Notes under the pieces: generated by a model
What the model was told of the DNA's origin: nothing
Seen by the model: the letters and a program-made list of their open reading frames with translations, nothing else
Databases searched by the model: none
Part shown: positions 1 through 7,710 of the stretch, in pieces
Layout: each line of letters opens with the position of its first letter
How positions within the stretch are numbered: position 1 is the stretch's first letter
Translations under genes and position numbers: made by a program
From: Cellulosimicrobium composti
GTDB taxonomy: Bacteria; Actinomycetota; Actinomycetes; Actinomycetales; Cellulomonadaceae
Direction of reading: 5' to 3'
DNA: 64,000 nt
Assembly: GCF_009711085.1 (NCBI RefSeq)
Contig: NZ_WMKA01000012.1
Coordinates: forward strand, 1 to 64,000

Positions 1-247
1 CCGCGGCGCGCGCGGCCCACGCGGCGGCGGCCGGCTGGCTCGCGCGCAGGGCGTCGAGCGCGACCTGGCGGCGGGCGAGCGCGTCGGCGGCGTCGTTCGA
101 CGCGGCGGCGACCTCGAACGCGAGGGGCCCGGTGAGGTCGAGCAGGCACCGGTCGCAGCGCGAGGACCGCAGCGGTGCGGCGCACGCGGGGCAGGAACGC
201 GTCTCGGGCAGCCGCGCCAGCGCGACGTCGACCCACGGCTCTCTCAT
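1..247 (-). CDS. Zinc-ribbon protein, N-terminal fragment (truncated by window edge)
   Basis: The reverse strand reads from an ATG at 247 to the window edge without a stop, giving 82 residues that begin MREPWVDVALARLPE. Two CxxC pairs (CPAC near residue 19 and CDRC near residue 32) form a zinc-ribbon-like knuckle, followed by an alanine-rich segment that could lead into a linker or helix. The rest of the protein lies outside the window, so its function cannot be assigned. Actinobacterial proteins of this layout are often membrane proteins with a cytoplasmic zinc ribbon, but no membrane segment is visible here. Confidence 0.55.
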   Translation of the reverse strand, partial: MREPWVDVALARLPETRSCPACAAPLRSSRCDRCLLDLTGPLAFEVAAASNDAADALARRQVALDALRASQPAAAAWAARAA

Positions 248-334
248 GCCGCACATCCTGGCGAACCTGTGAGCCGGCTGGGGACGCGTCCCCCGGGGGT
301 CGCGTGGCGGTCCGGTGAAGGTCGCGGGCGGCGG

Positions 335-940
335 TCAGCGGCCGGGGCGCGCGCGCAGGCCGTCGAGCGCCGCGTCGAGGACCTGGTCCGCGAACTCCTC
401 GGTCAGCGGTCCGCTGCGGTGGAGCCACCGGCTGAGCACGGGCCCCCAGACGAGGTCGACCGCGACGTCGAGGTCGACGTCCGCCGCGAGCTGTCCGGCC
501 TCCTGCGCGCTCCGCAGCCGCTGCCGCTTGGCGTCCCGGAGGGGTCCGTCGAGGCGGTCGCGGTACAGCTCGGCCACCGTCGCGTCGTGCACGGCCTCCG
601 CGGCGAGCGCCCGCATCGGGGCGTCGAGCCGCGGGTCGGTGAGCTCCGCGACGGTCGCGCGCAGGACGAGGCGGAGGTCCGCGACGAGGTCGCCGGTGTC
701 CGGCAGCACGGGGGCCTGGCCGTCGTCCCCCTCGCTCAGGGCGAGGAACGCGTCGAGGAGGATCGCGGCCTTCGAGGGCCACCACCGGTAGATGGTCTGC
801 TTGCCGACGCGCGCGCGGGCGGCGATGCCCTCGATGCTGAGCCGCGCGTAGGGGACCTCCTGGACGAGCTCGAGCGCGGCGTCGAGGACGGCGCGCCGCG
901 AGGCCGCACTGCGCCGCGAGGGGTCGGGGGTAGGAGCCAT
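335..940 (-). CDS. TetR/AcrR family transcriptional regulator
   Basis: This 201-residue regulator has a typical TetR helix-turn-helix at about residues 15-60, including GIAARARVGKQTIYRWWPSK, and an all-helical C-terminal ligand/dimer domain of the TetR_C_11 kind. The ATG at 940 is chosen because the reading frame upstream of it runs into the operator/promoter region and does not look like protein. It is transcribed divergently from the SDR gene starting at 1057. The gap holds two near-identical palindromes that are the obvious candidate operators, so it probably represses both itself and the SDR gene. The ligand is unknown. Confidence 0.9.
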   Translation of the reverse strand: MAPTPDPSRRSAASRRAVLDAALELVQEVPYARLSIEGIAARARVGKQTIYRWWPSKAAILLDAFLALSEGDDGQAPVLPDTGDLVADLRLVLRATVAELTDPRLDAPMRALAAEAVHDATVAELYRDRLDGPLRDAKRQRLRSAQEAGQLAADVDLDVAVDLVWGPVLSRWLHRSGPLTEEFADQVLDAALDGLRARPGR

Positions 941-960
941 GGGCGCCACCCTACCGCGAC

Positions 961-980
961 GAGACGGACCGTTCCGTCTT
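961..980. promoter_or_regulatory. TetR operator site 1
   Basis: GAGACGGACCGTTCCGTCTT contains a perfect 7-bp inverted repeat (AGACGGA / TCCGTCT, 4-bp centre). It shares the frame GAGACGnACCGTnnCGTCT with site 2 at 1018-1037. It overlaps the -35 element of the SDR promoter (979-984) and lies just upstream of the tetR start codon, so a bound repressor would block both directions. Confidence 0.7.
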
Positions 981-1008
981 GACGCTGGGCCGCGGCTTGC
1001 CCTACGGT
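979..1008 (+). promoter_or_regulatory. Sigma-70-type promoter of the SDR gene
   Basis: TTGACG at 979-984 and TACGGT at 1003-1008 are separated by 18 bp and fit a housekeeping actinobacterial promoter. The element sits between the two operator palindromes, 49 bp before the GTG start of the SDR gene. Confidence 0.6.
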
Positions 1009-1017
1009 CATCACAAC

Positions 1018-1037
1018 GAGACGAACCGTCTCGTCTC
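1018..1037. promoter_or_regulatory. TetR operator site 2
   Basis: The core at 1016-1034 is a perfect 8-bp inverted repeat ACGAGACG / CGTCTCGT with a 3-bp centre. It matches site 1 closely and sits 57 bp from it, directly downstream of the expected SDR transcription start, where a bound repressor would block elongation. Confidence 0.7.
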
Positions 1038-1056
1038 ATCAACGAGAGGTCTCACC

Positions 1057-1908
1057 GTGCGACACACCCCCGGAACCCCCCGCACCTGGTTCGTCACCGG
1101 CGCGAGCCGCGGCATCGGCCACGCGATCGCGGTCGCGGCGCTCGACCGCGGCGACGTCGTGGTCGCCGCGTCGCGCACCGCGTCCGTCGAGGCGTTCGCC
1201 CCGGAGCACCGCGACCGCGTGCTCGCGCTCCCCCTCGACGTCACCGACCGCGACGCCGTCGTGGCCGCCATCGACACGGCCGTCGAGCGGGTCGGGCGGC
1301 CCGACGTCGTCGTGAACAACGCCGGCACCCTGTCCATGGGCATGGTCGAGGAGTTCACCGAGGCCGAGGCGCGGGCCCAGCTCGAGGTCAACGTCTTCGG
1401 CGCGCTGTGGGTCAGCCAGGCGGTCCTGCCGCACCTGCGGCGCCAGGGCTCGGGCCACCTGCTCCAGATGTCGAGCGTCGCCGCGCTCGCCGGCTTCCCC
1501 GGCACCGGCCTGTACAGCGCGAGCAAGTTCGCGCTCGAGGGCATGAGCGAGGCCCTCGCGACGGAGGCCGCGCCCTTCGGCGTCAGGGTGACCGTCGTCC
1601 AGCCCGGCGGGTACTGGACCGACCTCTACACGAGCATGGCGAGCACGACCCCGCTCGACGCGTACGCGCCCCTGCGCGCGGAGCTCGAGAAGCAGTGGGC
1701 GGACGGCTCGGTCGACAGCGACCCGCGCCTCGCCGCCCAGGCCGTGCTCACGCTCGTCGACAGCGACGACCCGCCCCTGCGCCTCCTGCTCGGCAGCATG
1801 GTCTACGACCTCGCGCACGACGTCACGGCGCAGCGCCGGGCGACGTGGGCGGCGTGGGAGGGCGTGAGCCGGGCGGCCGAGCACGCCGTTCCCGCCCCGG
1901 AAGCCTGA
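1057..1908 (+). CDS. SDR family NAD(P)-dependent oxidoreductase
   Basis: A 283-residue classical short-chain dehydrogenase/reductase. The nucleotide-binding motif TGASRGIG is at residues 14-21, the NNAG motif is near residue 87, and the catalytic Tyr/Lys appear as YSASK near residue 150, preceded by the catalytic Ser in MSSVAAL. The GTG at 1057 is preferred because an upstream ATG at 979 would lie inside the promoter and operators. It is divergent from, and probably repressed by, the neighbouring TetR protein. Substrate is unknown. TetR-SDR pairs of this type often handle small carbonyls or xenobiotics (inference). Confidence 0.9.
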   Translation: MRHTPGTPRTWFVTGASRGIGHAIAVAALDRGDVVVAASRTASVEAFAPEHRDRVLALPLDVTDRDAVVAAIDTAVERVGRPDVVVNNAGTLSMGMVEEFTEAEARAQLEVNVFGALWVSQAVLPHLRRQGSGHLLQMSSVAALAGFPGTGLYSASKFALEGMSEALATEAAPFGVRVTVVQPGGYWTDLYTSMASTTPLDAYAPLRAELEKQWADGSVDSDPRLAAQAVLTLVDSDDPPLRLLLGSMVYDLAHDVTAQRRATWAAWEGVSRAAEHAVPAPEA

Positions 1909-1927
1909 CCGTGCCGGTCCGGTGCCG

Positions 1928-2815
1928 TCAGCCGCCGAGGCGCTCGACGAGCGCGCGCGTCAGCGGGGCGTCGACCCCAGCGCGATCGGCGGCGCGGACG
2001 ACGGCTCCGCCGATCGCGTCGGTCTCCAGCGGCCGACCCGCCTCGGCGTCGCGCAGCATCGACGACTTCGCCTCGGGCCCGAAGCGGTCGTAGAAGGCGA
2101 GCGTCCGCTCCGGGTCCGACGGCGCCCCGCTCGCCGTCGCGACGGCCGCGACCTCGCGCACGAGCGCCTCGAGCTCGGCGCGGTGGGTCGTGCGCACCTC
2201 CCCGATCGTGGCCCGGTGCGCCGTCGTGAGGAGCGCGAACGGGGCGAGGAAGGCGAGCTTGGACCACAGGAGCGCGGTCTCGTCCGCGTGGACGGTGGTG
2301 CGCACGCCGGCGTCCTCCAGGAGGGCGCGCACCGCCTCGACGCGCTCCGGCGCGACGCCGCCCGGGGCGAGGTCGACGTCGACGAACGTGCTCGTGTGCT
2401 CGATCTCCCCGGGCGCGACGCGCGTGGACTCGACCCGGATCGTCGCGGGCAGGACGCGCTGCGTCCCGTAGCGCGCGCGCAGCGTGCCCAGGTGGTCGAG
2501 CCCGTTGAGGAACGGGACGACGACGCCGTCGCCGAGCGTCTCGGGCGGCACCCGGTCCAGCGCCTCGTCGAGCGTCGTCTGCTTGACCGCGACGAGGACG
2601 ACGTCGACGGGGGCGTCGAGGCGCGTGGCCGCGCGGGCCGGGACGTGGAGGTCGCCGACCTGCCGACTGCGCACGTGGACGCCGTGCTCGGCGAGCGCGG
2701 CGGCCGTCGCGTCGCTCGCGAGGAAGGTCACCGCGGCACCGGACCGCACGAGGAGCGCGCCGACCAGGCCGCCCACGCCCCCGGGTCCCAGCACCGCCAC
2801 GTCGCTCGGAGTCAC
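1928..2815 (-). CDS. panE: 2-dehydropantoate 2-reductase (ketopantoate reductase)
   Basis: 295 residues with the N-terminal NAD(P)H Rossmann motif VAVLGPGGVGG at residues 6-16. The C-terminal all-helical ApbA_C domain contains the LLWSKLAFLAPF region, where the family places its catalytic Lys, and a typical family ending. The enzyme reduces ketopantoate to pantoate in pantothenate/CoA synthesis. Members of this family also include other 2-oxoacid reductases, and no pan genes lie nearby, so a different substrate is possible. It is convergent with the SDR gene, with only 19 bp between the stop codons. Confidence 0.8.
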   Translation of the reverse strand: MTPSDVAVLGPGGVGGLVGALLVRSGAAVTFLASDATAAALAEHGVHVRSRQVGDLHVPARAATRLDAPVDVVLVAVKQTTLDEALDRVPPETLGDGVVVPFLNGLDHLGTLRARYGTQRVLPATIRVESTRVAPGEIEHTSTFVDVDLAPGGVAPERVEAVRALLEDAGVRTTVHADETALLWSKLAFLAPFALLTTAHRATIGEVRTTHRAELEALVREVAAVATASGAPSDPERTLAFYDRFGPEAKSSMLRDAEAGRPLETDAIGGAVVRAADRAGVDAPLTRALVERLGG

Positions 2816-2852
2816 CGTCGTCGTCCTCTCGTCGTGCCGTCGCCCGCGCTGG

Positions 2853-4106
2853 TCAGCGCGCGGCGACCTCGACCCTACCCACGGCGACCGACCCCGCCGC
2901 TCCCGCCCCGGGCACGGTGAGCGCCGCGATGCCGGTGGTGACGGGGATGGCGAGCACGAGGCCGATCGACCCGACGAGCGTGCGCACGACCTCCTCCGCG
3001 ATCTCGCCCGAGGTGAGGCTCGTCGCGAGGCCCTGGTCGGACAGGTAGACCGCCATGAGCAGCGGCAGGGCCGCGCCGACGTACGCGAACGCGATGGTGT
3101 AGACGGTCGAGGCGATGTGGTCGCGCCCGATGCGCATCGCGCGCGCGAACAGCTCGCGCCGGGTCGCGAGCGGCGCGACGGCGCGCAGCTCCCACACCGC
3201 GGACGCCTGGGTGATCGTCACGTCGTTGAGCACGCCCATGCCGGCGAGCACGATCCCGCACAGCACGACGCCCTGGATGTCGAGCGACGGCGCGTACTGC
3301 GGGACCCACAGCGACTCCTCCGACGTGAGGCCCGTGATGTTCGCCGCGCCAGACCCCCACCACCCCAGCAGGGCGGTGATCGCGAGCCCCACGAGCGTGC
3401 CGAGCAGCGCGGTCGACGTGCGTGCGGTGAAACCGTGGGCGACGTACAGCACGACGAACATGACGAGCGACGACGTCACGAGCGCGACGCCCAGCGCGTT
3501 CTGCCCGGTGAGGAGCGCGGGGAGCGTGAACGCCGTGATGACGACGAACGCACCCGCGAGGCCCGCGAGCGCCGCGAGCCCGCGCCAGCGGGCGACGGCG
3601 AGCACGACGACGGCGTACGCGGCCGCGAGGAGGCCGATGGGCAGGCCGCGCTCGAAGTCGAGGAACACGTACGGGCTGCCGCCCGCGCCCGCAGCCTCGG
3701 CGATGTACAGGACGCGGAGCCGGTCGCCCTCGTCGAACCCGTAGGCGACGTACTCCGGCGGGGCGTTGACGGTGATCTCCTCGCCGCCCACGTCCTCGCC
3801 CGCCGCCCGCGAGCCCGCGTCGAGGCGCGCCGGCACGAGGCTCGCCGCCTCGTCGACGGGCCCGACGACCGTCGCGCGCAGGATCGTGCTGCCCTCGGCG
3901 GCGACGGGCACGCGGTCCGGGACGTCGGACGCGGCGGGCCACAGCGCGGCCAGACCGGCGAGCGTCGCGAGGAGCGCGGGCACGAGGAGCGCCGCGAGGA
4001 CGAGGCGCACGCGCCGCGTCGCCGGCGCCGCCGGGCCGTGGCCGTGCGCGGGGGCGTCCCGGCGGGAGGTCCGGTGCTCGGGGGCGACGTCGGTGCTCTC
4101 GCTCAC
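2853..4106 (-). CDS. YibE/F family membrane protein
   Basis: About 417 residues starting from the GTG at 4106 (VSESTDVAPEHR). A longer reading frame from 4232 would overlap the divergent gene at 4225. There is an N-terminal membrane anchor at about residues 30-55, then an extracytoplasmic region of about 95 residues. Seven or so hydrophobic helices follow, with the YibE/F signature GMGVLNDVTITQASAVWELR and MRIGRDHIASTVYTIAFAYVGA. The family is a predicted transporter or permease of unknown substrate. It lies 37 bp downstream of panE in the same direction of transcription. Confidence 0.85.
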   Translation of the reverse strand: MSESTDVAPEHRTSRRDAPAHGHGPAAPATRRVRLVLAALLVPALLATLAGLAALWPAASDVPDRVPVAAEGSTILRATVVGPVDEAASLVPARLDAGSRAAGEDVGGEEITVNAPPEYVAYGFDEGDRLRVLYIAEAAGAGGSPYVFLDFERGLPIGLLAAAYAVVVLAVARWRGLAALAGLAGAFVVITAFTLPALLTGQNALGVALVTSSLVMFVVLYVAHGFTARTSTALLGTLVGLAITALLGWWGSGAANITGLTSEESLWVPQYAPSLDIQGVVLCGIVLAGMGVLNDVTITQASAVWELRAVAPLATRRELFARAMRIGRDHIASTVYTIAFAYVGAALPLLMAVYLSDQGLATSLTSGEIAEEVVRTLVGSIGLVLAIPVTTGIAALTVPGAGAAGSVAVGRVEVAAR

Positions 4107-4224
4107 GCGGAGGATGCTGCCACGGCGAGGGCGCGGGACCGGGCGGCACGCGCCGTCGCGGCCGGTAGCATCCCGCAGGGCCGGGCGTCCGCCTCGCCGC
4201 CGCCACGACGCACGAGGAGCCACC

Positions 4225-4596
4225 ATGGCCACGGTCGACTACTTCCTCTCGGGTGACCCGGAGGTCGCCAAGCAGCACCTGCACGCCGCGCTCCAGGAGC
4301 AGGGCTTCGCCGTCACCGTCCGCCCCACGGGCCAGTGGGCCGCGGAGCGCGGCTCGAGGACGAAGACGTTCTGGCTCGGCGCGTTCGCCGGCAAGGCCCA
4401 GCACCTCGTCTTCACGGTGGACTTCATGGTCCACGGCGACCAGCTCGTCGCGCGCATCGACCGCCCCACGGGCCACGGCGCGATGGCCGGCGCGATCGGC
4501 ATCGCCCGCTCGAACAAGGCGTTCGCCGAGGTCGACCAGGCGATCGGCACGCGCCTGACGAGCCACGGCGTGCTCGCGCACGTCGTCCACGCCTGA
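4225..4596 (+). CDS. Conserved hypothetical protein
   Basis: A 123-residue soluble protein starting MATVDYFLSGDPEVAKQHLH, with a good ribosome site (GAGGAG) 5 bp before the ATG. It has no signal peptide, membrane helix or known motif. The alternating pattern suggests a small alpha/beta fold (FAVTVRPTGQW, LVFTVDFMVHGDQLVARIDR). I do not recognise the family. It is divergent from the YibE/F gene and is followed by a perfect 17-bp hairpin terminator shared with the convergent HU gene. Confidence 0.75.
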   Translation: MATVDYFLSGDPEVAKQHLHAALQEQGFAVTVRPTGQWAAERGSRTKTFWLGAFAGKAQHLVFTVDFMVHGDQLVARIDRPTGHGAMAGAIGIARSNKAFAEVDQAIGTRLTSHGVLAHVVHA

Positions 4597-4624
4597 GCAC
4601 GACCGCAGCACGACCCCGAGCACG

Positions 4625-4662
4625 ACGAAGGCCCGGGACCCTCAGGGGTCCCGGGCCTTCGT
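4625..4662. terminator. Bidirectional hairpin terminator
   Basis: A perfect 17-bp stem (4625-4641 with 4646-4662) closed by a TCAG tetraloop lies between two convergent genes, the hypothetical gene ending at 4596 and HU ending at 4701. The stem begins ACGAAGGCCCGGG. Confidence 0.85.
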
Positions 4663-4700
4663 GCCGCTGACCGCGCCGACGACGGGCGGTCAGCGGGACG

Positions 4701-4982
4701 TCACTTGGCGACGGCCTTCTTGAGCAGGCTGCCGGCGCTGATCTTCACGCCGTAACCGGCCGGGATCGAGATCTCCTCGCCCGTACGGGGGTTGCGGCCC
4801 GTGCGGGCGGCACGCTCGACGCGCTCGACGGACAGGAGGCCCGTGACCTTGACGGCCTCGCCCTTGCCGAGCGACTCGATGAGCACCTCCTGGAAGGCGT
4901 TGAGGGCCTTCTCGGCGTCCGCCTTCGACAGGTCGGCCTTGCTGGCGATGGCCGAGACGAGCTCGGACTTGTTGAGCGACAT
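4701..4982 (-). CDS. hup: DNA-binding protein HU
   Basis: 93 residues beginning MSLNKSELVSAIASKADLSK, with the HU/IHF signature region near residues 46-65 (ERAARTGRNPRTGEEISIPA) that forms the DNA-clasping arms. It is the short bacterial form and lacks the lysine-rich C-terminal tail of mycobacterial HupB. It compacts and bends DNA in the nucleoid. A long 5' leader precedes it, and the gene is monocistronic, bounded by the hairpin at 4625-4662. Confidence 0.95.
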   Translation of the reverse strand: MSLNKSELVSAIASKADLSKADAEKALNAFQEVLIESLGKGEAVKVTGLLSVERVERAARTGRNPRTGEEISIPAGYGVKISAGSLLKKAVAK

Positions 4983-5137
4983 GCGAATCCCTTCTTCGGT
5001 TCACGACGCGCGGTGGTCACCACCCGTCGTCACGGTCTCAGTGTGCCAGCCGCGAGGCCGTGCACCGGGGACAACACTAGGGAACACGCGGAGTTTCACG
5101 CGACTTCTCGCGGCTCTCGGCGCCCGCGTGTCTGCGC

Positions 5138-6511
5138 TCAGCCCTCCGCGGGGTCGTGGTCGTGACCCGCGTGCGCGTCGCCGTCGTGCTCGTCGGGCGC
5201 GTGCTCGCCGTGGTCGTGGCCGTCGTGCGCGCCCGGGTCGGCCGCCCGGCCGGTGACGCCCTGGAGCTCGTTCGGGACGACGTCGAGCACCGCGCTCCTC
5301 CACACCTCGCCCGCGACGTAGTCGACCGCGTGGACCGCCCGGCCGGCGGGGTCGGTGACGTACGCGAGGCCGTCCTGGACGAGCAGCGCGGGGCGCGGGG
5401 CCTGCCACTCCGCGGGCTCCTCCCACGCGTCGAGCACCGGGATCGACCGCACGAGCGTGCCCGTCCCCGGGTCGACGACGTGCAGCGACCCGTCGGTGCC
5501 GAGCACGAGCGCCTCGCCCGCGTCGCCGCGGCCGAGCGAGCGGAACGTGTAGCTCGCGGGCAGGTCGACGAGGCGCAGGCTCGCGTCGCGCGTGTCGACG
5601 AGCGAGACCCGCGTCGGCCGCTCCAGGTCCGCGTCCGGGTCCGACTTGTAGTCGCCCAGGACGACCGGCGACGCCTCGCTGCCCGCCTGGTTGCCGATGC
5701 GCCCGTAGGCGTCCGGGCTCGCGACCTTGGTGATCGTGCCGTCCGCGACGACGAGCACGCCGTCCTCGCAGCCGACCACGACGGCCTCGTCCGCGGCGAC
5801 GGCCTCGCCGTGCACGCCGGGGCACTCGTCGCTCGACGCGACCTCCTCGCCCGCGGCGTCGAGGAGGCGCACGCCCGTGCGCGCATCCTCGGTGCCCTCG
5901 GAGACGACGAGCGAGCCGTCGCCGAGCTCGACGGCGACGCCGTGGTGCGGGCTCGGGGTGGTGAGCGTGCGCGCGTCGTCGAGGCCGTGCGGGTCGGCCA
6001 CCGCGGCGGAGTCGAGCACGGTCACGTCCCCGGTGCCGTCGTCGAACAGCGCGGTGCGGCCGTCGTGGACCACGACGTGCCCCGGCTTCTCGGCCGCGTA
6101 GGTCACGTCCGTGAGGGCCGGGTCGGCGGTGTAGTGGTGCGCGTGGTCGCCGTGGGGCTCGGCCCACGTGCCGGCGTCGAGCACCCGGAAGCCGCCCGTC
6201 GTCGAGACGAGCAGGTGCCGCCCGTCGCCCGCGGGGTTGAGGCGGGCGAAGCCGTCGAGCGCGAGGTCGCCGACGACCTCGAGCGTCGTCGCGTCGAGCA
6301 CCTGGACGCCGCCGTCGTAGGTGACGGCGAGGCGCGGGACGGCCGTCGCCTCCTCGCGGGGCGCGGCCGCGGGCTCCTCGGCGGCGGCCGCGTCGCCGGA
6401 ACCGGGCTGCGCGTCGGTGCCGCCGGTCGAGCAGGCGGCCAGGAGCGCGAGCGGGAGGACGAGTCCGACGGCGGCGAGGGACCGCGTGCGGTGTCGTGCG
6501 GTGAGCGTCAT
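5138..6511 (-). CDS. aztD: Zinc metallochaperone AztD-like lipoprotein
   Basis: 457 residues from the ATG at 6511. A signal peptide ends in the lipobox LLAACST (residues 20-26). The body repeats beta-propeller blades that return as GRHLLVSTTGGFRVLD and similar strands. There is a histidine-rich loop (HGDHAHHYT) and a very His/Asp-rich C-terminus (HDGHDHGEHAPDEHDGDAHAGHDHD). These are the features of AztD, the periplasmic chaperone that hands zinc to an AztC solute-binding protein. No aztABC transporter is in the window. It lies downstream of cysteine-free ribosomal paralogues and has a Zur-like palindrome upstream, which supports zinc-starvation control. Confidence 0.85.
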   Translation of the reverse strand: MTLTARHRTRSLAAVGLVLPLALLAACSTGGTDAQPGSGDAAAAEEPAAAPREEATAVPRLAVTYDGGVQVLDATTLEVVGDLALDGFARLNPAGDGRHLLVSTTGGFRVLDAGTWAEPHGDHAHHYTADPALTDVTYAAEKPGHVVVHDGRTALFDDGTGDVTVLDSAAVADPHGLDDARTLTTPSPHHGVAVELGDGSLVVSEGTEDARTGVRLLDAAGEEVASSDECPGVHGEAVAADEAVVVGCEDGVLVVADGTITKVASPDAYGRIGNQAGSEASPVVLGDYKSDPDADLERPTRVSLVDTRDASLRLVDLPASYTFRSLGRGDAGEALVLGTDGSLHVVDPGTGTLVRSIPVLDAWEEPAEWQAPRPALLVQDGLAYVTDPAGRAVHAVDYVAGEVWRSAVLDVVPNELQGVTGRAADPGAHDGHDHGEHAPDEHDGDAHAGHDHDPAEG

Positions 6512-6604
6512 GGGCGTGTCGGTCGGCGCGGGCCTGGGCGCGCGCCGACCACTCCTTTCCAGGCAGGGAGGGGCGGACGGTCCGCCTGGGGGCACAGTAA
6601 CAGT

Positions 6605-6623
6605 AATGCGACTCATTCTCATT
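6605..6623. promoter_or_regulatory. Candidate Zur box upstream of aztD
   Basis: On the gene strand the site reads AATGAGAATGAGTCGCATT, an imperfect 19-bp palindrome with an AATG/CATT outer arm and the TGAGAA half-site expected for actinobacterial Zur. It is about 95 bp upstream of the aztD ATG, and an AT-rich patch here is unusual for this genome. Confidence 0.55.
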
Positions 6624-6676
6624 TAGCGGCCCGCCGCCCTCCCCGGCCGAGGCGGCGTCCGGGCCCCGGACGCGAC

Positions 6677-6708
6677 AGAGGGAGGGCCCGCGGACGGACC
6701 CTCCCTCT
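6677..6708. terminator. Hairpin terminator after rpmJ
   Basis: A perfect 10-bp stem AGAGGGAGGG / CCCTCCCTCT with a 12-nt loop lies between the rpmJ stop codon (6731) and the aztD promoter region. It would separate the ribosomal-protein transcript from aztD. Confidence 0.6.
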
Positions 6709-6730
6709 TCACCTGCCGCTGCGCGGCGGC

Positions 6731-6853
6731 TCAGCCCTGACGCGACTTCCCGCGCGGGTCGAGCTTGTTGACGACGAGCACCCTGCCGTGCCGGCGCACG
6801 ACCTTCGCGCCGGGTCGGGACTTCAGCGAGCGCACGGACGCACGGACCTTCAT
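6731..6853 (-). CDS. rpmJ: 50S ribosomal protein L36, cysteine-free paralogue
   Basis: 40 residues beginning [20 protein letters not shown] and ending DPRGKSRQG. The usual L36 zinc ligands (CxxC...CxxxH) are missing, which marks the C-minus form made under zinc limitation. Its ATG overlaps the stop codon of the L31 gene (ATGA at 6850-6853), so the two are translationally coupled. Confidence 0.93.
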   Translation of the reverse strand: MKVRASVRSLKSRPGAKVVRRHGRVLVVNKLDPRGKSRQG

Positions 6854-7146
6854 CGCGCACCCCCGCCCTGCGCACCGCGGACGCCGTAGCGCTGGCGGAA
6901 CTTCTCCACGCGACCGGCGGTGTCCACGACGCGCTGGTTGCCCGTGTAGAACGGGTGGCTCGCGCTCGAGATCTCGACGTCGACGACGGGGTACGTGTTG
7001 CCGTCGGCCCAGGCGATCGTCTCGCGCGGGACGCCCGGGCCCTGCGGGTGGTCGCCCGCGAGGGTCGAGCGGGTCAGGAAGGCGAGGTCGGCGGACTTGT
7101 CGCGGTAGACGACGGGCCCGTAGACGGGGTGGATGGTCTTCTTCAT
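6850..7146 (-). CDS. rpmE: 50S ribosomal protein L31 type B (zinc-independent)
   Basis: 98 residues beginning [20 protein letters not shown], with the type B hallmark region [20 protein letters not shown] and no CxxC zinc ligands. Type B L31 replaces the zinc-binding L31 on ribosomes when Zur derepresses its genes, releasing zinc for other proteins. It forms a short operon with rpmJ (overlapping) and probably rpmG (113 bp upstream). Confidence 0.95.
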   Translation of the reverse strand: MKKTIHPVYGPVVYRDKSADLAFLTRSTLAGDHPQGPGVPRETIAWADGNTYPVVDVEISSASHPFYTGNQRVVDTAGRVEKFRQRYGVRGAQGGGAR

Positions 7147-7259
7147 GGTGGTCTCCTTGCTGCGCCGGGACGCGCCGCGCGGGGCGGCCGCGGTCACCGG
7201 GTCGGGGTCGTGGCTCCGGGGGCCCGTCGCGGGCTCGCGGACGGGTGCCGGGCGCGGGG

Positions 7260-7427
7260 TCAGCGCGCCTCGCGGAAGTCGACGTGGCGGCGCACGACGG
7301 GGTCGAACTTGCGCAGGACGATCCGGTCGGGGTCGTTGCGGCGGTTCTTGCGGGTCGTGTACGTGAACCCGGTCCCGGCGGTGGACCGGAGCGTGATCAC
7401 GGGACGGAGTTCGGTGCGGGTGGCCAT
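7260..7427 (-). CDS. rpmG: 50S ribosomal protein L33, cysteine-free paralogue
   Basis: 55 residues beginning [20 protein letters not shown], with the L33 core [21 protein letters not shown]. There are no cysteines, so this is again the zinc-free form. It is the first gene of the rpmG-rpmE-rpmJ set. The 283-bp region upstream, shared with the divergent glycosidase gene, contains a TGAGAAnnnTTCTC palindrome that may bind Zur. Confidence 0.93.
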   Translation of the reverse strand: MATRTELRPVITLRSTAGTGFTYTTRKNRRNDPDRIVLRKFDPVVRRHVDFREAR

Positions 7428-7573
7428 CGGTGCTTCTCCCCTCGGACGAGGACCTGCGCCGCGGACGGCGGCGGCCCCCTGGTGGTGGTGAGGTGTCCCG
7501 GGTGGGGCGGGCGGCGGGAGCGGCACCGGTCGGTGCCGTCCTTCCCGTCGGGACGCTCGTCGAGACCCGCTGT

Positions 7574-7588
7574 CGAGAACAGTTCTCA
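7574..7588. promoter_or_regulatory. Candidate Zur-like palindrome upstream of rpmG
   Basis: The core GAGAACAGTTCTC (7575-7587) is a perfect 6-bp inverted repeat around one base. Read on the rpmG strand it is TGAGAACTGTTCTCG, sharing the TGAGAA half-site with the box upstream of aztD. It lies about 147 bp from the rpmG start, so a role in the divergent glycosidase promoter is an alternative. Confidence 0.45.
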
Positions 7589-7710
7589 GGTCTCGGTTGT
7601 TCCCGCCGCTCCGGACGGGCGTGGGACACCGTCGAAGGATGGCGTATCATCCGACGAATCACCGTCGCCTGCCGGCACAGGCGCACCCAGATCTCGGCGA
7701 GGAGAGTCTG

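Noticed and set aside
1922-4256. Long open frames opposite to panE and YibE/F
   Set aside because: They are mirror frames of real genes in a very GC-rich genome: arginine/alanine-rich, with no domains and no start signals.
7636-7655. TATCAT-containing sequence as a firm glycosidase promoter
   Set aside because: A -10-like hexamer is visible but no -35 at proper spacing, so it is not called.
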